This document shows, one piece after another, positions 47,319-59,393 of a DNA stretch of 64,000 bases (position 1 is its first letter; each line of letters starts with the position of its first letter). Both the position numbers and the translations under genes were made by a program. The notes under the pieces were generated by a model, which did no database searches, was not told the DNA's origin, and worked only from the letters and a program-made list of their open reading frames with translations. Origin of the DNA: Ricinus communis (Eukaryota > Streptophyta > Magnoliopsida > Malpighiales > Euphorbiaceae); the NCBI RefSeq assembly GCF_019578655.1, contig NC_063262.1:15321582-15385581 (forward strand), given 5' to 3'.

Positions 47319-50300
47319 TGTCACGACCCGATATGTGGGCCCGTGACCGGTAGGGAATGGGTAGATGTAAGGCCACCGAATCTCGTAGTAAGCCTGACAC
47401 TCATTAACATAATTAAATCTCATCTGATATTACTGATGCCACAATATACCTTAACCATTAAACTCTACATATTTAATTAGGTTTGCCCGAAGAAATAGGC
47501 AAGTCTCGAAACTACAATAATTTACAACTGACAAATCTATTATTTCTACTGTGGAGAATCTAAGATTTTACAAGTTAACATACCAAACCAATTACATCAC
47601 TTGATGATGAAGGAGTCGGGTTGCTAGATAAGAGCCGCAGGAAGACTAACAATCACAGATCTGAAAAAATAGTAAAATTGAGACTGTCAGTCTCGAGAGT
47701 GAGTTAAAATCATATATCCAAGGAAAAACAGTTACAAACACTTCAATAACACATTTATTTAATTTGAAATAATTACTAAGTCATGCAAAAATAAACGTGT
47801 CATGTCATGCTTAAATGAAATAATTTTCACACATTACGAGACGGAGTACCTCAGCAGAACCCTAATCCCAACACTGAACATCTCGACTCTCTCTCATTCT
47901 AACAGAATTGGCGCCTAGAGAGCGAGGCTCTACTAGGGTCCTTAAATCCAGTTCAAACACTTAATTATCACTAACACTTTTAGCCTTTCGGCTCTCTTAC
48001 TCTAATAAGACTGGCGCCCAGAGAGCAATGCTCGACCAGGGACCTTTACTTTGGCACACTCACTCTACTCAGCCTAGAGAGCAATGCTCAACTGGGGCAA
48101 GTCCTAAACTTATCTTTTTTAAATTTACCATTTTACCCTTTTTCTATCACTCTCGGATTTATACCGATGCACTCATCAAAATAGTATATTCTAGTTCCGT
48201 CCCATCCCGAGTCATAAGGCAATAATAAATTTTATGATGAAAAATATGATATATATGAATAGTAATCAAATGAATAATTTAAACTTGCAATCAATTAATC
48301 ATAATAGCTATTTAAAATTTGTGCATGCCACGTGCGTAACAGATATATGACTTTAACTCACAGCTTTGATGACCTCCTAGCTCTGCTCCGATGCTTCGGG
48401 TGGAGTGAGCCGAACTGACGGATTTATCGAGGCGCTTGATCGTTCGGTTGACTCGCCTCCAGCTGCCGGAGTCCGATCGATGATCCTAACACACCAACAG
48501 ACTCGAAACGACGAGCTGATGATGATCCCCGCTTCCGATCTTCCGATCCGACCCCCGATCATCCGGAGAGATTTATGGACGATCTCGGCCGTCGATTTGC
48601 AAACAGAGTCTGATCGCCATGAAATCGGTGCCATCGCAAAGCTTGAGTTGAGAAAAGTTCGTATATGTCCTCCGATTATCCATTCCTCACCGGAGCTTGC
48701 CGAAAAAGCTAGAAAACGCAGCTACCAACACCTTGCCGGAACTCCCTCCTCCGACCACCAAAGCCGACGCCGCCACTCCCAAAAGGAAGCCCTCAACTCA
48801 CCGGTCAAAACAAGACTGACCTCGCCGCCGTTGGACGCCGAAAAAGCCCGGAATGGCGGCAAGAAAGCCGCTGCCTTCTTCCTCTCGCTTGCTGCCATCG
48901 CCTCCTGCTGGTGTCGCTGCCGTTGCACTCGCCGACACCAGCCGCTTCATCGGCCAGTGATGAGCATAGTTTTACACATATTTGCTTGCATATTATTGCG
49001 TATGTTCTTAGCAATTATTGTGCTTTTATTCCCAGATCACCCGTGTTTTGTGTTCTTTTGCATTTCAGGAACATTTATAGGACCATCATCGGTGTTTAAG
49101 CAATTATAGATCAATACGTGCGGAAACGGACGAGAATTCATCAAGATCGGACAAGAGCCCGCATACATCGAGCACGGCCTGGACTCGGCCGTGCTCAACC
49201 ATTGGCTTTGATTCTTAAAATTTGCACTTTGGGCACGGTTTGTAGCCATACCTTCAAGACGGCCCCGTGGTGGCCAACACGGGGAGAAACACTACCGTGG
49301 TGAAACCCTACTTGGTGAGATCCACAGTTTCAACACGGCTGGACTTCGTCTTGACCAGACGGCCTTGAACGTCTTGAAGTTAAATATATAAGAAAAATGA
49401 ATTTTTCTTAGAAAGGAGAGAGGAAAAAAAGAGTGACATAGAGCCCGCGTACCGGTTTGGTTTCGCATTGAGTGCGAGAGAGTTCGCGGAGTAAGAATCC
49501 TGAATCGCAAGGTTCCGAGTGCAAAACCGTAGTGGAAGCAATTCAAGAGGCAGTTTGGGAGATTAATCAAAGTGTAGATCCGGATTTGGAGCTGTTTATC
49601 CAATTCGAGAGAAAAGGGTGTACATGTTTTATTTTCATTATTCTTTCATTGTAATTGATTTCCTAGATTGTTTTAAACATGAACATGTTTAGCTAGACCG
49701 ATTTAATCCATTGGGATTTCTTTACTATGTTGGCTTGATATTATATTGTTGGATTGTTTGAGTTGGTTTTGTATTCTTCTTGTTTTCGGTATTAATAAGA
49801 TTATGCATTATTCATGAGACATTGTGAATTGTGATGTTTAGATTGCTTTATGAGATTGAGAAATCCGTTTGGCAATTGGAATTTTGAATAACAAGAATCG
49901 GTTAATAATCGCTAGAGATAAGGATAATTAACTAGCCGGATTAAGAATTAACAAAGCTTAATAGAGGCGGATTAAAGCTTAATGCTAATTTAAGAATCAA
50001 TCGTTAGGAAGAGATTCCAACTTTAGGTTATTAGGTTTAGGAATTCGGTTATCTCGAGAGAGAAACCGAATTCAGTTAAGAATTAAATCCACGGGTAGCA
50101 TAATTAGACTCACCGATCCTTTATCTTTTATTCGGTTGCCAACTAGTTTAGATTCCCTTTGGGTTTGTCTTCTTGTCTTGATTATTTCATTTATCAATTA
50201 CTCCTGCATCTCCTTCAGAACTTAGCTTGTAGTTAATAGTTAGTTTAGAAATTATCATCATCCATTTTAGGTTAATATAACAAAGAACAAAGAAGTAACT

Positions 50301-51266
50301 CTGGGCTTTCGCTTTCCTGAGGAATACGACCTTGATACTCACCATTAGTGCTAGACTGCATCGATAGGTACACTGCCTTAGATTGTAGCTAACACGAGTA
50401 GCAGCCATCAGCCAGCGTGTCGCGCCCCGGCGGTCGGCCACCGACGATCGCAGCTCCGAGTTTCCTTCTCCTCCCGCGCCTTCTCTCTCTCCATGAACTC
50501 TTTCCTTTTTCTTTCTTCTCTATAACGACATTTGGTCCCTAAACTTTTCATCTTTACCATTTAGTCCCTCAACTTTTTTAATTACAACAATTTCATCCTG
50601 CAAAATTTCCAATTAACCCTTAAACTTTTCTTTAGCTTTTCAATTAAGCCCCTAACTATTTAATTTGGGCCAAATTAGAATTATTGAAAACACACAATTA
50701 CATATTTACCCTAGGTTTTAAATATAAAATTACCAAAAAGCCCTTGCCGACATATTTAATTATAAAAATACCAAATATACAAATTTTCATTAAAACCCCA
50801 TATTAATAAAATTATACATTTAATCCTTATTCCAAATTAATTTTCCAATTTAATCCTAACACACAATTAATTTAATTAATCAATTTGCTAAATATTTTTC
50901 AATTAAAATTTAATACCATTAGCTAATTAAAATGCCATTTTTTTTCAATAATTCTTTTATAAAATATCCTTTACAAATTCTTCTGTAATTCTCAAATATA
51001 GAATTTAATTTATATATATTCATTTGGGGGAAAATTTTGAATAACTAAAAATATAATTTATTTCTCAAATAATTTACTTAATTAATTCTTAAAAATCAAA
51101 CTAATTGGATATGGAAAATAACTCCTTTATTTGTCTTGCATTAAAATTTCCATTAAATCATTCAAAATTAAACCAAATAAAAATAAAGAAAAATTAATTT
51201 AAATAAAAACTCATTTATCAATTATTATTAAAATTATCATTATTAAAAGAAAATTCCGGGTATACA
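47319..51266. mobile_element. Solo LTR (TGTCACGACCC type) with a nested LTR inside
   Basis: Starts TGTCACGACCCG and ends CCGGGTATACA. It is flanked by TCTAG on both sides (47314-47318 and 51267-51271), a 5 bp target duplication. No internal region is present, so it is a solo LTR left by LTR-LTR recombination. Without the nested 1453 bp LTR and its duplicated GCCAG, the original LTR is about 2.49 kb. A GC-rich stretch (48370-48957 and 50411-50500) contains an open frame from 48405 that runs into the nested LTR; it shows no known domain. The lineage (a Ty3/gypsy group is likely) is not settled. Confidence 0.82.
48958..50410 (+). mobile_element. Solo LTR of Athila D type
   Basis: 1453 bp beginning TGATGAGCATAG and ending CAGCCATCA, flanked by GCCAG on both sides (48953-48957, 50411-50415). 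It matches the LTR at 62052-63503 along most of its length. Its U3 part has GAGCACGGCC..GGCCGTGCTCA at 49169-49197. Complete target duplication with no internal sequence shows a solo LTR, here nested within another solo LTR. Confidence 0.9.
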
Positions 51267-51271
51267 TCTAG

Positions 51272-52113
51272 CATCTGAAAACGCAATAGGTGAGAAACTG
51301 AATGGAGATAATTGTAACATCTAGCATCTGAAAATGCACTATGTCCTTGAGGAGCAAGAGATTCTGGAGGCCATCAATAATATTATGGATGAGCCTAAAT
51401 CTGATAAGGAAAATGTTAATCAAGCGCAACATAGGTGTGACATGGCTGCTTATACCTCATGGAAGAAGAAGGATTCCACCGCAAGAGGAATCTTGTTAAG
51501 TTCCATGAACAATGATCTTGTATATGAATATCGACAGTATCCAATTGCTTATGCCATATGGGTCGCACTGTGAGAGAAGTTTGGAAGGACTACTGCTTCT
51601 AAGCTTAGACAATTGACCATCAAGTTCGACACTTTCAAGAAGGTCCCCAACAAATCGATGAAACAACATTTGAGGGACAATGTCGAACATGATAACAGAG
51701 TTGAAGTCAGCTGGACATGTACTCATAGATGAGTAGAAAGTTCAAGCTATTATATGGTCTCTGCCTAATAATTAGGAGCACATGAAAGTGAATATGACCC
51801 ACAATGAGAATATCAAGACCTTTACTGACATTAAGCGCCATTTGGAGCTTAAGGATGAGCGCCTTGAGGCTGCAAAACCTAATGCTCAAGCTTATGTAGC
51901 TGAAAGCTCCAAGCAAGCTTGTGGGCATAAGCGCAAGAAGTTTGACAAAACTAGAAAGGCAAGAGCAAGATGCATGAGGCTGGTCCGAGACTAAAGAAAG
52001 GAAACAAGTAGCACAAGCGCAAAAAAGAAAAGCACGAAGGGAAAAATAATAAGACAAAAGCGACCTGCTATAATTGTGGCAAGCATGGTCTTTTTGCTCA
52101 CGAGTGCACTGAG
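51272..52113 (+). pseudogene. Copia gag, main part with zinc knuckle
   Basis: Resumes the gag begun at 47250, after a 53 bp tandem duplication of the LNGDNYN region (second copy 51289-51341). The frame at 51334-51573 (HYVLEEQEILEAINNI, YTSWKKKDSTARGILLSS) is the UBN2-type copia gag core. Further frames lead to a CCHC zinc knuckle, CYNCGKHGLFAHEC, at 52066-52107. Several stops and frameshifts are present (for example at 51571 and 51732). Confidence 0.82.
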
Positions 52114-52539
52114 CTTTAAAGGGTAATTTCTTATCTCAATTCCTCATATGAGTGTATTGTCTATTCTATTTTATTTTTGTAATTTGGATAAGAATGAGTG
52201 AAATACCCATTTTTCAAAATAAAAAAAGGGTTTAAATCTTTTTTTTCGACATGAGTGTTCTATACCGAAAACAATTTCCAAATGATAGAAAATTCATTTA
52301 TAATAGATAAACATAATACTATCTGGTGTATCATAAGGGACTTACCTTTTTTATTGATTCCTACAGATTGGATCAAAAATAATTCTGAAAGAAAATTTTC
52401 AATTAAATTGAAATTTTCTTTTTTTATTTATTTTTTTACCATCTTCCGCATATCTTGCTCATCCGACATGGCATGAATCACCGAACCTTTTTTAAATTTT
52501 TATTTCTAGTATTGTTTTGCTCACTGAATCTCATTAATG
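52114..52539. other. Unidentified insertion in copia gag-protease
   Basis: In intact copia elements only a short linker separates the zinc knuckle from the protease. Here about 400 bp intervene, with a 73-codon frame at 52255-52476 (DWIKNNSERKFSIKLK) and poly-T/poly-A runs. Its base composition differs from the flanking gag. The origin is unknown; an organelle-derived fragment is one guess. Confidence 0.4.
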
Positions 52540-52885
52540 TGGACTATAGACTCAAGAGCCACAAACCATATAGCTAGAGGCAGAAATGTGTTTGTGAAAT
52601 TTTGTCAAATTCCAAGATGAACAAAATGGATCTATGTAGGCAACGATGCATGAGCCGAAGTGAAAGGGATTGGCACTTGCAAATTAGAATTGCAAGAGGG
52701 TCGAATTCCATTCCTAAATGATGTCCTTTATGCTCCTAATATTTGACGAATTTGGTCTCAGTGGTTGCTCTTCTACATTTAAGATATGGTTTGTTGTTCA
52801 AGGATAATTCTGTTAGCATTTTTCCGATACAATTTACTGTGGATGTGGATTTCTTATGGATGGTTTTATAGTTTTGAACACTATG
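52540..52885 (+). pseudogene. Copia aspartic protease, truncated
   Basis: Starts WTIDSRATNHIARGRNVF, where the active site DSGA has become DSRA, then KGIGTCKLELQEGR and FLNDVLYAPNI, the standard copia protease tail. Stops at about 52615, 52653 and 52744 and later frame changes follow. The next element joins at about 52886. Confidence 0.78.
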
Positions 52886-53208
52886 TATTGAGCCTCCTAT
52901 TGACGCTGCTCCTGCTGATCCACCAGCTCCTGCATGTGATACTACTTCCGATCCTCAGAGAGCAGCCACTCCTCCACCACGGACCAAAGCACGATATACT
53001 GCCGATGCACCTCTTTTCACTCCGGAGCCATAGTCAGGGCAGTATTAGTTTCTTTTTCCTTTTTCATTTCTTATATTTTGTACATTGAGGACAACGTGTC
53101 CTTCAAGTGTGGGGTGGTGATATTTATATACACTTATTTTCGTGTTTTTATTGTTTTGTATATGAAATTCAAATCCTTTTCTAGTGTATACATCGCATTT
53201 CATTTATC
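52886..53208 (+). mobile_element. Athila D, left part (end of env-position ORF and spacer)
   Basis: An Asp/Pro-rich reading frame (about 52888-53032, with PADPPAPACDTTS and ADAPLFTPEP then TAG) resembles the C-terminal end of the Athila env-position ORF. It is followed by TGAGGACAACGTGTCC..AAGTGTGGGG at 53086-53117, the internal purine motif seen in Athila A. The element is cut on the left at the copia protease, and it is split on the right at CCATC by Athila C, resuming at 60752. Confidence 0.65.
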
Positions 53209-53213
53209 CCATC

Positions 53214-54677
53214 TGATAAGCATCATACTACACATGTTTTCATGCCTGACTGTTTACATTTTTATGCATGATTATCCCGTTTTATGCTAGAATCACCTGT
53301 CTTTTATTTCCTTTATCGTTTCAGGTCATTTTCGAAGGACACCATCAACAATCGAGGGAAATACGTGTGATTACGGACCAAAATCCATCAAATTGGGCGA
53401 GGACTAGCAGCCCAAGGGTTGAGCACGGCTTGGACTCCAGCCGTGCTGAATTGCCAAGAAGCTATCCCCAATTGTGCCATTTCAGCACGGCTTCCGAAGC
53501 CACCACGGCCTCCAGCACGGCCTGTGGTGGCTCAGCACCGGCTTGGGCATGGCTTGGAAGGAGTTAGCATAATAGACTCCACAGATTTCGACCTCGGACT
53601 CGTGGTCTTGAATCATCATGACTGGACTCGGCCATCTTGAATCAACTATATAGGCAATTTTGAGTTCTTTTGGAAAGGACACGAATTTTAGACTCAATTC
53701 CAAGACACACACTTAATCAATTGTTTCCTATACCTCAATTGTAGACCTTGAGAGATAAAATTCATCAATTGAAGGAGGGATTTCACTTGTTCCAACATCG
53801 AATTGAAGATCAAAACAAACTTTGGGAGCATTCAAGAGGCAATAGGGTTTGAGATTTTGAATTTGCAAATTTAGGGTTTCTCATTCAACTTGAAAGAGAA
53901 GGGTGTACATGCCCTTTAATTTTCTTTTCCTTTTTTTGTTCCTTAATTGCTTTAACCATGAACATGAGTAGCTAGATCTTTTGAACCCATTGGGGTTCAC
54001 CTTTGTTGATGGATTATGCTTAATTGTTAGATTTGTAATTGTCATTCTTGCAATCTTCTTGCTTTTTAGTAATAAAAGTTTGATTCAGTTAATTTGAGAC
54101 ATTGAATTAATTGTTTATGAGTTGTTTCTTGACATTGAGAAATGCTTGTTACAACTGGACATTGAATAGTAAGAACTGGTAGTTAACACTTAGAGATAAG
54201 GTTGATTTACTTGCCGGATTAAGAATTAATAACTCTTAATAGTTTTAAATCATGCTTAATGCTAATCTATAGTAATCCGATAGGAAGAGATTCCATTAGG
54301 TTAGTGCAGGTTTACAAACTCGATAAGCTCGAGAGAGGAACCGGGTTCAACTCAGGATTTAGGCACGGGTAAGCAACATCGGCAATCCATAAAATCCATC
54401 TTTAGAATTCCATCACTTAGGCCCCTTTTTGGGTTTGTTTCTCTCTTTGCAATTGTTTTCTTTGATTGTTCGTTGTCCTTCATTTACTTATTTGCACTCA
54501 TAACCATTAGCTGGTAACGTTAGAACTTTCACACCCTATTTCAGACTAGATAACATAGCAAACAGTAGTAACTCTAAGTTCACCCGATCTCCAGGGATAC
54601 GACCTTGATACTCACTAGTGCTAGGCTGCATCAGTAGGTTCACTGCTTTAGGTGTAGGTTGCATAAATAGACCATCA
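53214..54677 (+). repeat. 5' LTR of Athila C
   Basis: 1464 bp, TGATAAGCATCATACTACAC to GACCATCA, like the LTR of Athila B. The U3 part (53410-53550) contains GAGCACGGCTTGGACTCC..GCCGTGCTGA-type palindromes, which are partly deleted in the 3' LTR. Confidence 0.9.
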
Positions 54678-54683
54678 AGTTTT

Positions 54684-54701
54684 TGGCGCCATTGTCGAGG
54701 A
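54684..54701 (+). other. Primer binding site of Athila C
   Basis: TGGCGCCATTGTCGAGGA, six bases inside the LTR; tRNA-Asp type with a few mismatches. Confidence 0.8.
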
Positions 54702-54833
54702 ACAGTAACGGTGAACTAGAGTGAATTATTTTTATGTTAATTTAGTAATTATTTGTTTATTCATTTATTCTTTATTTTTTTATATTATTTTTGATTGATT
54801 GGTGGTTGTTTGGTTGTCGGTTTCAGGTAGTAT

Positions 54834-56105
54834 ATGACCAACCCTGATTCCATAGCACCCTTATCTGACCCGGAGTGCTCTCTAGATTATTAAGACGACG
54901 TTTGCAGGCAGTTAAGAAGGAGGACGGAGTTACAGTTCAGGTTCAAGGAACTGACGCGATGGAGAACCTCAACCCCCAAGCCGATGAGGATTAGAGGACG
55001 ATGTACGAGTTTGCTCGACCATCTTTGGATGGGACGAAAACTAGTATAGTCAGACCTGCTGTAGCGGCCAACAATTTTGAAATAAAAGCCAACGTGATCC
55101 AGATGATCCAGCAGAGTGTGTAGTTTGGAGGATTGCCCAGCGAGGATCCCAATGCACATATCTCTAATTTTTTAGAGATTTGTGACACATTCAAGATAAA
55201 TGAAATAACCGATGACGCCATTCGGCTGAGATTGTTTCCATTTTCCTTGAGGGACAAAGCTAAGAGATGGTTGCAATCCCTTCCACAGCAAACGATTACT
55301 ACCTGGAGGGCGTTGGCTGAAAAAATTTTATATAAGTATTTTCCTCCTGCTAAAACTGCTAAACTTAGAAATGACATATCTTCTTTTGTGCAGTTTGATG
55401 ATGAAAGCATGTACGATGCATGGGAGAGGTTTAAAGATCTTTTGAGATGCTGCCCACATCACAGATTGCCAGTTTGGATGCAGGGTCAGACCTTCTACAG
55501 CGGGTTGAACCTTGCAACGAGGTAGATGGTGGATGTTGCAGCAGGTGGGGCGCTAAACAAGAGACGCCCGAGCGTGCTCGAACTGATAGAGGAAATGGCC
55601 ATGAACAACTATCAGTGGCAATCCTCTAGGAGCCGACCAAGAAGACAGGGAGTGGTCAATCAAGTGGACTCTACAGCAGCCTTGGCAGCTCAGGTGGAGC
55701 TTCTAGCCAAGAAGATTGACCAACTCCATATGCCAGTTCATGCAGCAAACGTTGGTCATGAGTTTTATGGTGGCCCGCATTACGGTCGTATCATGCGGGA
55801 GGTATGTTTGCTTCATCCTCTACTACTTTTCCATCTAATTCGCTATGTCTTCCGATTTTGAGCGGGTTGACTATATGGGGAATGCCTTAAGGCGTGAGAA
55901 CGATCCTTACAAAGAATACATACAACCCTCGGGTGGCGCAATCATCCCAACTTCTATTGGAGGAACAATAACGCTCGTGGTCGAGCATTTTATCAGCACC
56001 GCAAGAATATCTGGGCTCGCACAAGCTCCTCCTCTACCAGAAAAGAAGTCAAATTTAGAGGAGCTTATGATAAAGTTTGTGACGTCTATGGAGATGAGAT
56101 TCTAG
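54834..56105 (+). pseudogene. Athila C gag
   Basis: The ATG at 54834 begins the gag. A stop lies near 55121 and the capsid-like domain follows at 55133-55525 ([49 protein letters not shown]). Broken frames continue to a Gln/Pro-rich tail and ELMIKFVTSMEMRF at about 56105. It is very close to Athila A and B. Stops and frameshifts make it non-functional. Confidence 0.85.
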
Positions 56106-56150
56106 CAAACTGATAGTGCACTTAGGAACCAGCAGGCCTCGATTCAGAAC

Positions 56151-57443
56151 TTGGAGACCCAGATTGGCCAAATCTCTAAGATGTTGTCTGAGAGGCAGCA
56201 AGGAGCGCTCCCGAGCACCACTGAGTCTAACCCGAGGGAGCACGTGAACGCCATCACTTTGCGTTCAGGTAAGTTAGTTTCAGCTCCTTCTAAGCCTGTT
56301 TTTGATGACGCCACTATTGATGTGCAAGTTGAGGTGAGCAGTAAGGATAGGGAACCTGAGGGACAAAAGGTGAAATCAATTCCAGTCAGGGAATATCAAC
56401 CTAAGATTCCTTATCCTGCTAGAGCTAAACAAGTAGAGGCGAAAGAGCAGTTCACTAAGTTTTTAGATATTTTTAGATAACTGCATATTAACTTGCCTTT
56501 TATTGATGCATTGGAGCAGATGCCAAAGTATGCTAAGTTCTTAAAGGACATACTTAGCAGAAAAAGGAAGTTGGAGGAGGTCGCCTATGTTCAGCTTAAC
56601 AAGGAGTGCTCAGCAGTGTTTCAGAGCAAGTTGCCAGAGAAACGTCACGATCTAGGGAGTTTCACTATTCCCTACACTTTAGGTAATTTGTGTGTTGATG
56701 ATGCATTAGCTGATTTGGGGGCTAGCATAAATGTCATGCCCACTAGTTTGTTCAATAAGCTAGGTTTGGGGTTGGCAAAATCCACTAGGATGTGCATTCA
56801 ATTAGCTGACCGTTTTAGTAAGCTTCCTAAGGGAATTATGGAAAATGTGCTAGTTAAGGTAGATAAGTTCATATTTTCTGTGGACTTCGTGGTTTTGGAT
56901 ATGGACAATGAGCATGGTGTACCATTAATTTTGGGGAGACCTTTCCTTGCCATAGCTAGAGCTAAAATAGATGTATTTGAGGGGAAGTTAGAACTTAATG
57001 TAGGGGATGACTGTGTCACTTTTAGTTTATCCTCATTTGATAGTTCTTCCACCGACCATGTTCATGCCATTTGTAGTATTGATGGAATTGATCTTGCATG
57101 TAATACACAACCACAAGATGTACAAATAGATTATGCTATAGATGTTTCTTCCCCTATTAGTATGTGTTATTCATCTGAGAAAAACAACTTGTATCAATAT
57201 GAGACTTTGTGCTATGATAGACCCGAGAAGGGTAGTTGCAAGTTTGTTTTTGACAAGTCACTTAGCCAGAATACGGAGTGGATGAATGGACATCCCAAAT
57301 CGGTCCAGAGAGCGCCTCCTTGGTCATCTACCGCACACATCAGACCTTCTCATTGCGCTTATATGCCTCGAGCCCCAACTTATATTGAGCCTACCTTTTT
57401 AATTTGCCCGCGATGCAGGAATGCTTATGCAGAGTCCAGCTAG
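56151..57443 (+). pseudogene. Athila C linker and aspartic protease, diverged type
   Basis: Linker METQIGQISKMLSERQ and ITLRSGK, a stop at about 56478-56480, then a 316-codon frame (56493-57443). That frame has KYAKFLKDILSRKRK, active-site region LADLGASINVMP and ILGRPFLAIARAKID. After the protease, about 110 residues run to TAG at 57441 without pol homology. Compared with Athila A and B the protease is consistently different (for example SRKRKLEEVA against SNKRKLEDLG), indicating another Athila subfamily. Confidence 0.85.
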
Positions 57444-59393
57444 ACGACTCGAACAAAAAGAAGCGCCTTCGGGAGGCATTCCCGAATCTATTTTTGCCTT
57501 CTGAATTTTTGGACATTTTTTTATTTTATTTTATGTAGTTATTTGTAGTTAGATATTTCAGTTTGTTTTTAGTGAGTTTGATTTTGAGGACATGCTATCT
57601 TATTGAACCTTTTACTAGATGTTGCTTGGGATGTGTTTATTCTTGAGTTTTGTAGGAGTTAGCCTACTTGATGCTCGTACGTAATTTCGAGGACTAACAT
57701 ATTTTAAAGCGTTAAAGTACACATCAAGGGCAGTACTAGTAGACTTTCTAGTTTTTATCTTTTTTTTTCGTCTTGTTTTTCTCTTAGTTTTCCAATTTCT
57801 TTTATGGACTCCCATAATTAGTTTCATTTTACATATTTTATTCCTTTTATTTTGGAGTGCCTACCTTGTTCACACTGAGGACAGTGTTTTTCACAAGTGT
57901 GGGGTAGGTACTGTAGATTTGTGCAAGTACCAATTTTGTCTTTGCTGTTTTTATCTTGTTTTAATTTTCCTTATTGATTGAGTCCGTTCATTATTACTGT
58001 CCTTATCTTGAGTTTTGTTTTAATCGAGTAGTTAATGATTTTCTTTCTTTTGAATGGACCCTTATTGCTTATATCGAATCTTTGTGGGAAGAAGGCAATG
58101 ATTTTCTTTCTTTTGAATGGACCCTTATTGATTGAGTCCGTTCATAATTTTCCTTAGTTTCAATCAAGCCAGGTAAAACTGGTGTTTTTCCTTAATCCTT
58201 TCATTTTACTTTATCTTAGATATAGAACACTGTTAATATTGTTGCTTATTATTGTGATTGACTGTTTAAACTTTGGTTTGAGAATTCATGCAATCTTAAC
58301 CCACTCAAATGGTGAGATTTTGAGCTAATTTGTGCATCACTATTTTTTTGCTCCCTTTTGTTTCATTAGTGAGCATTGTACATAATCTTTGTTTCTAGAA
58401 CTTGCTTTACGATGTTTTTTGAGATTACATGAATTGTCGATAATCGTGAGATGATTTGGGCACTTAGGATTTACACAATTTGGCCAAAAGCCTAACCATG
58501 TTTTTCCCTTAGTGAACCAATTTTGAGCCTTAGCCTTTCCTTTCGTGATAATAATAACAGTGACACTCATTTTATCACTTCTATTCATTTTACCATTCTT
58601 TCTACCATTGTTGCTGGAAATTATGTAAGTTTATGCTGCATTTCATTTTGGATCAATCTGCATTCATATATTTCACTAAGTTGCTAGATTTTTCATAGAT
58701 GCTCCTTTCAATTAAAAAAAAAAATGGATATTCAGTCTTATTATATGTGTCAATAACCAACAACCCCTACATAAGCTGTTGTAATATATATACATAGTAT
58801 ATAAATTGAAAAAAAAGAGTATTAATTTAGTTCATTTCGAGCATCATCTTATTTTTAGAGCAACTTAGTGTTCATTTTGGTACAGCACTTGATCGTTCGT
58901 TACTTTCTTGCATTACCTGCTTAATTTCCAGCAACTTGTAGCCTACTTTCCATATTTATCCGTACCCTACCTTAACCCCATTACAACCTGGCTCAAGACC
59001 CTTTGATCATGATTATTGATTATTTCGTAGTAGTGGAGATTGGATCTATAAGCAAGCCTATGGTAAGCACTTTTTTTGTATTTTTGCATTGAGAGCTTGG
59101 CGATCTTCTTTCACCTATATACACTTGTGTGTTTTGAGTGACATCTTATGAGGCATGGTTCTCAATTTCTCAATTTAGATGGTTTATCATTTTAACTTTA
59201 GCAACTTTATTAAGTTTGTTCTCTCTCTTAAGGATTTAGTTATTTGGGGATTTTGGAGAAAATCATTACGGAGTTTTGAAATTTATTTTGAGCTAACCTC
59301 CTGCAATGCATTTGATTGAGTTATTTGGTATCTATTTGAGGAGTGAGTTGTTAATTGCTTGAGGACAAGCAAAAGTTTAAGTATGGGGTAATT
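57444..59393 (+). other. Athila C 3' non-coding region
   Basis: No coding frame. An internal purine motif at 57876-57908 and the LTR-proximal tract at 59360-59390 are 1484 bp apart. A 29 bp direct repeat (ATTTTCTTTCTTTTGAATGG..) occurs at about 58040 and 58099. From 57840 on it closely matches Athila A 12780-14300. The pol and env-position ORF that should precede it are absent. Confidence 0.7.

Noticed and set aside
48405..49109. Possible host gene with a 234-codon frame
   Set aside because: It starts inside a solo LTR and its 3' third is the nested Athila LTR; no known domain was recognised.
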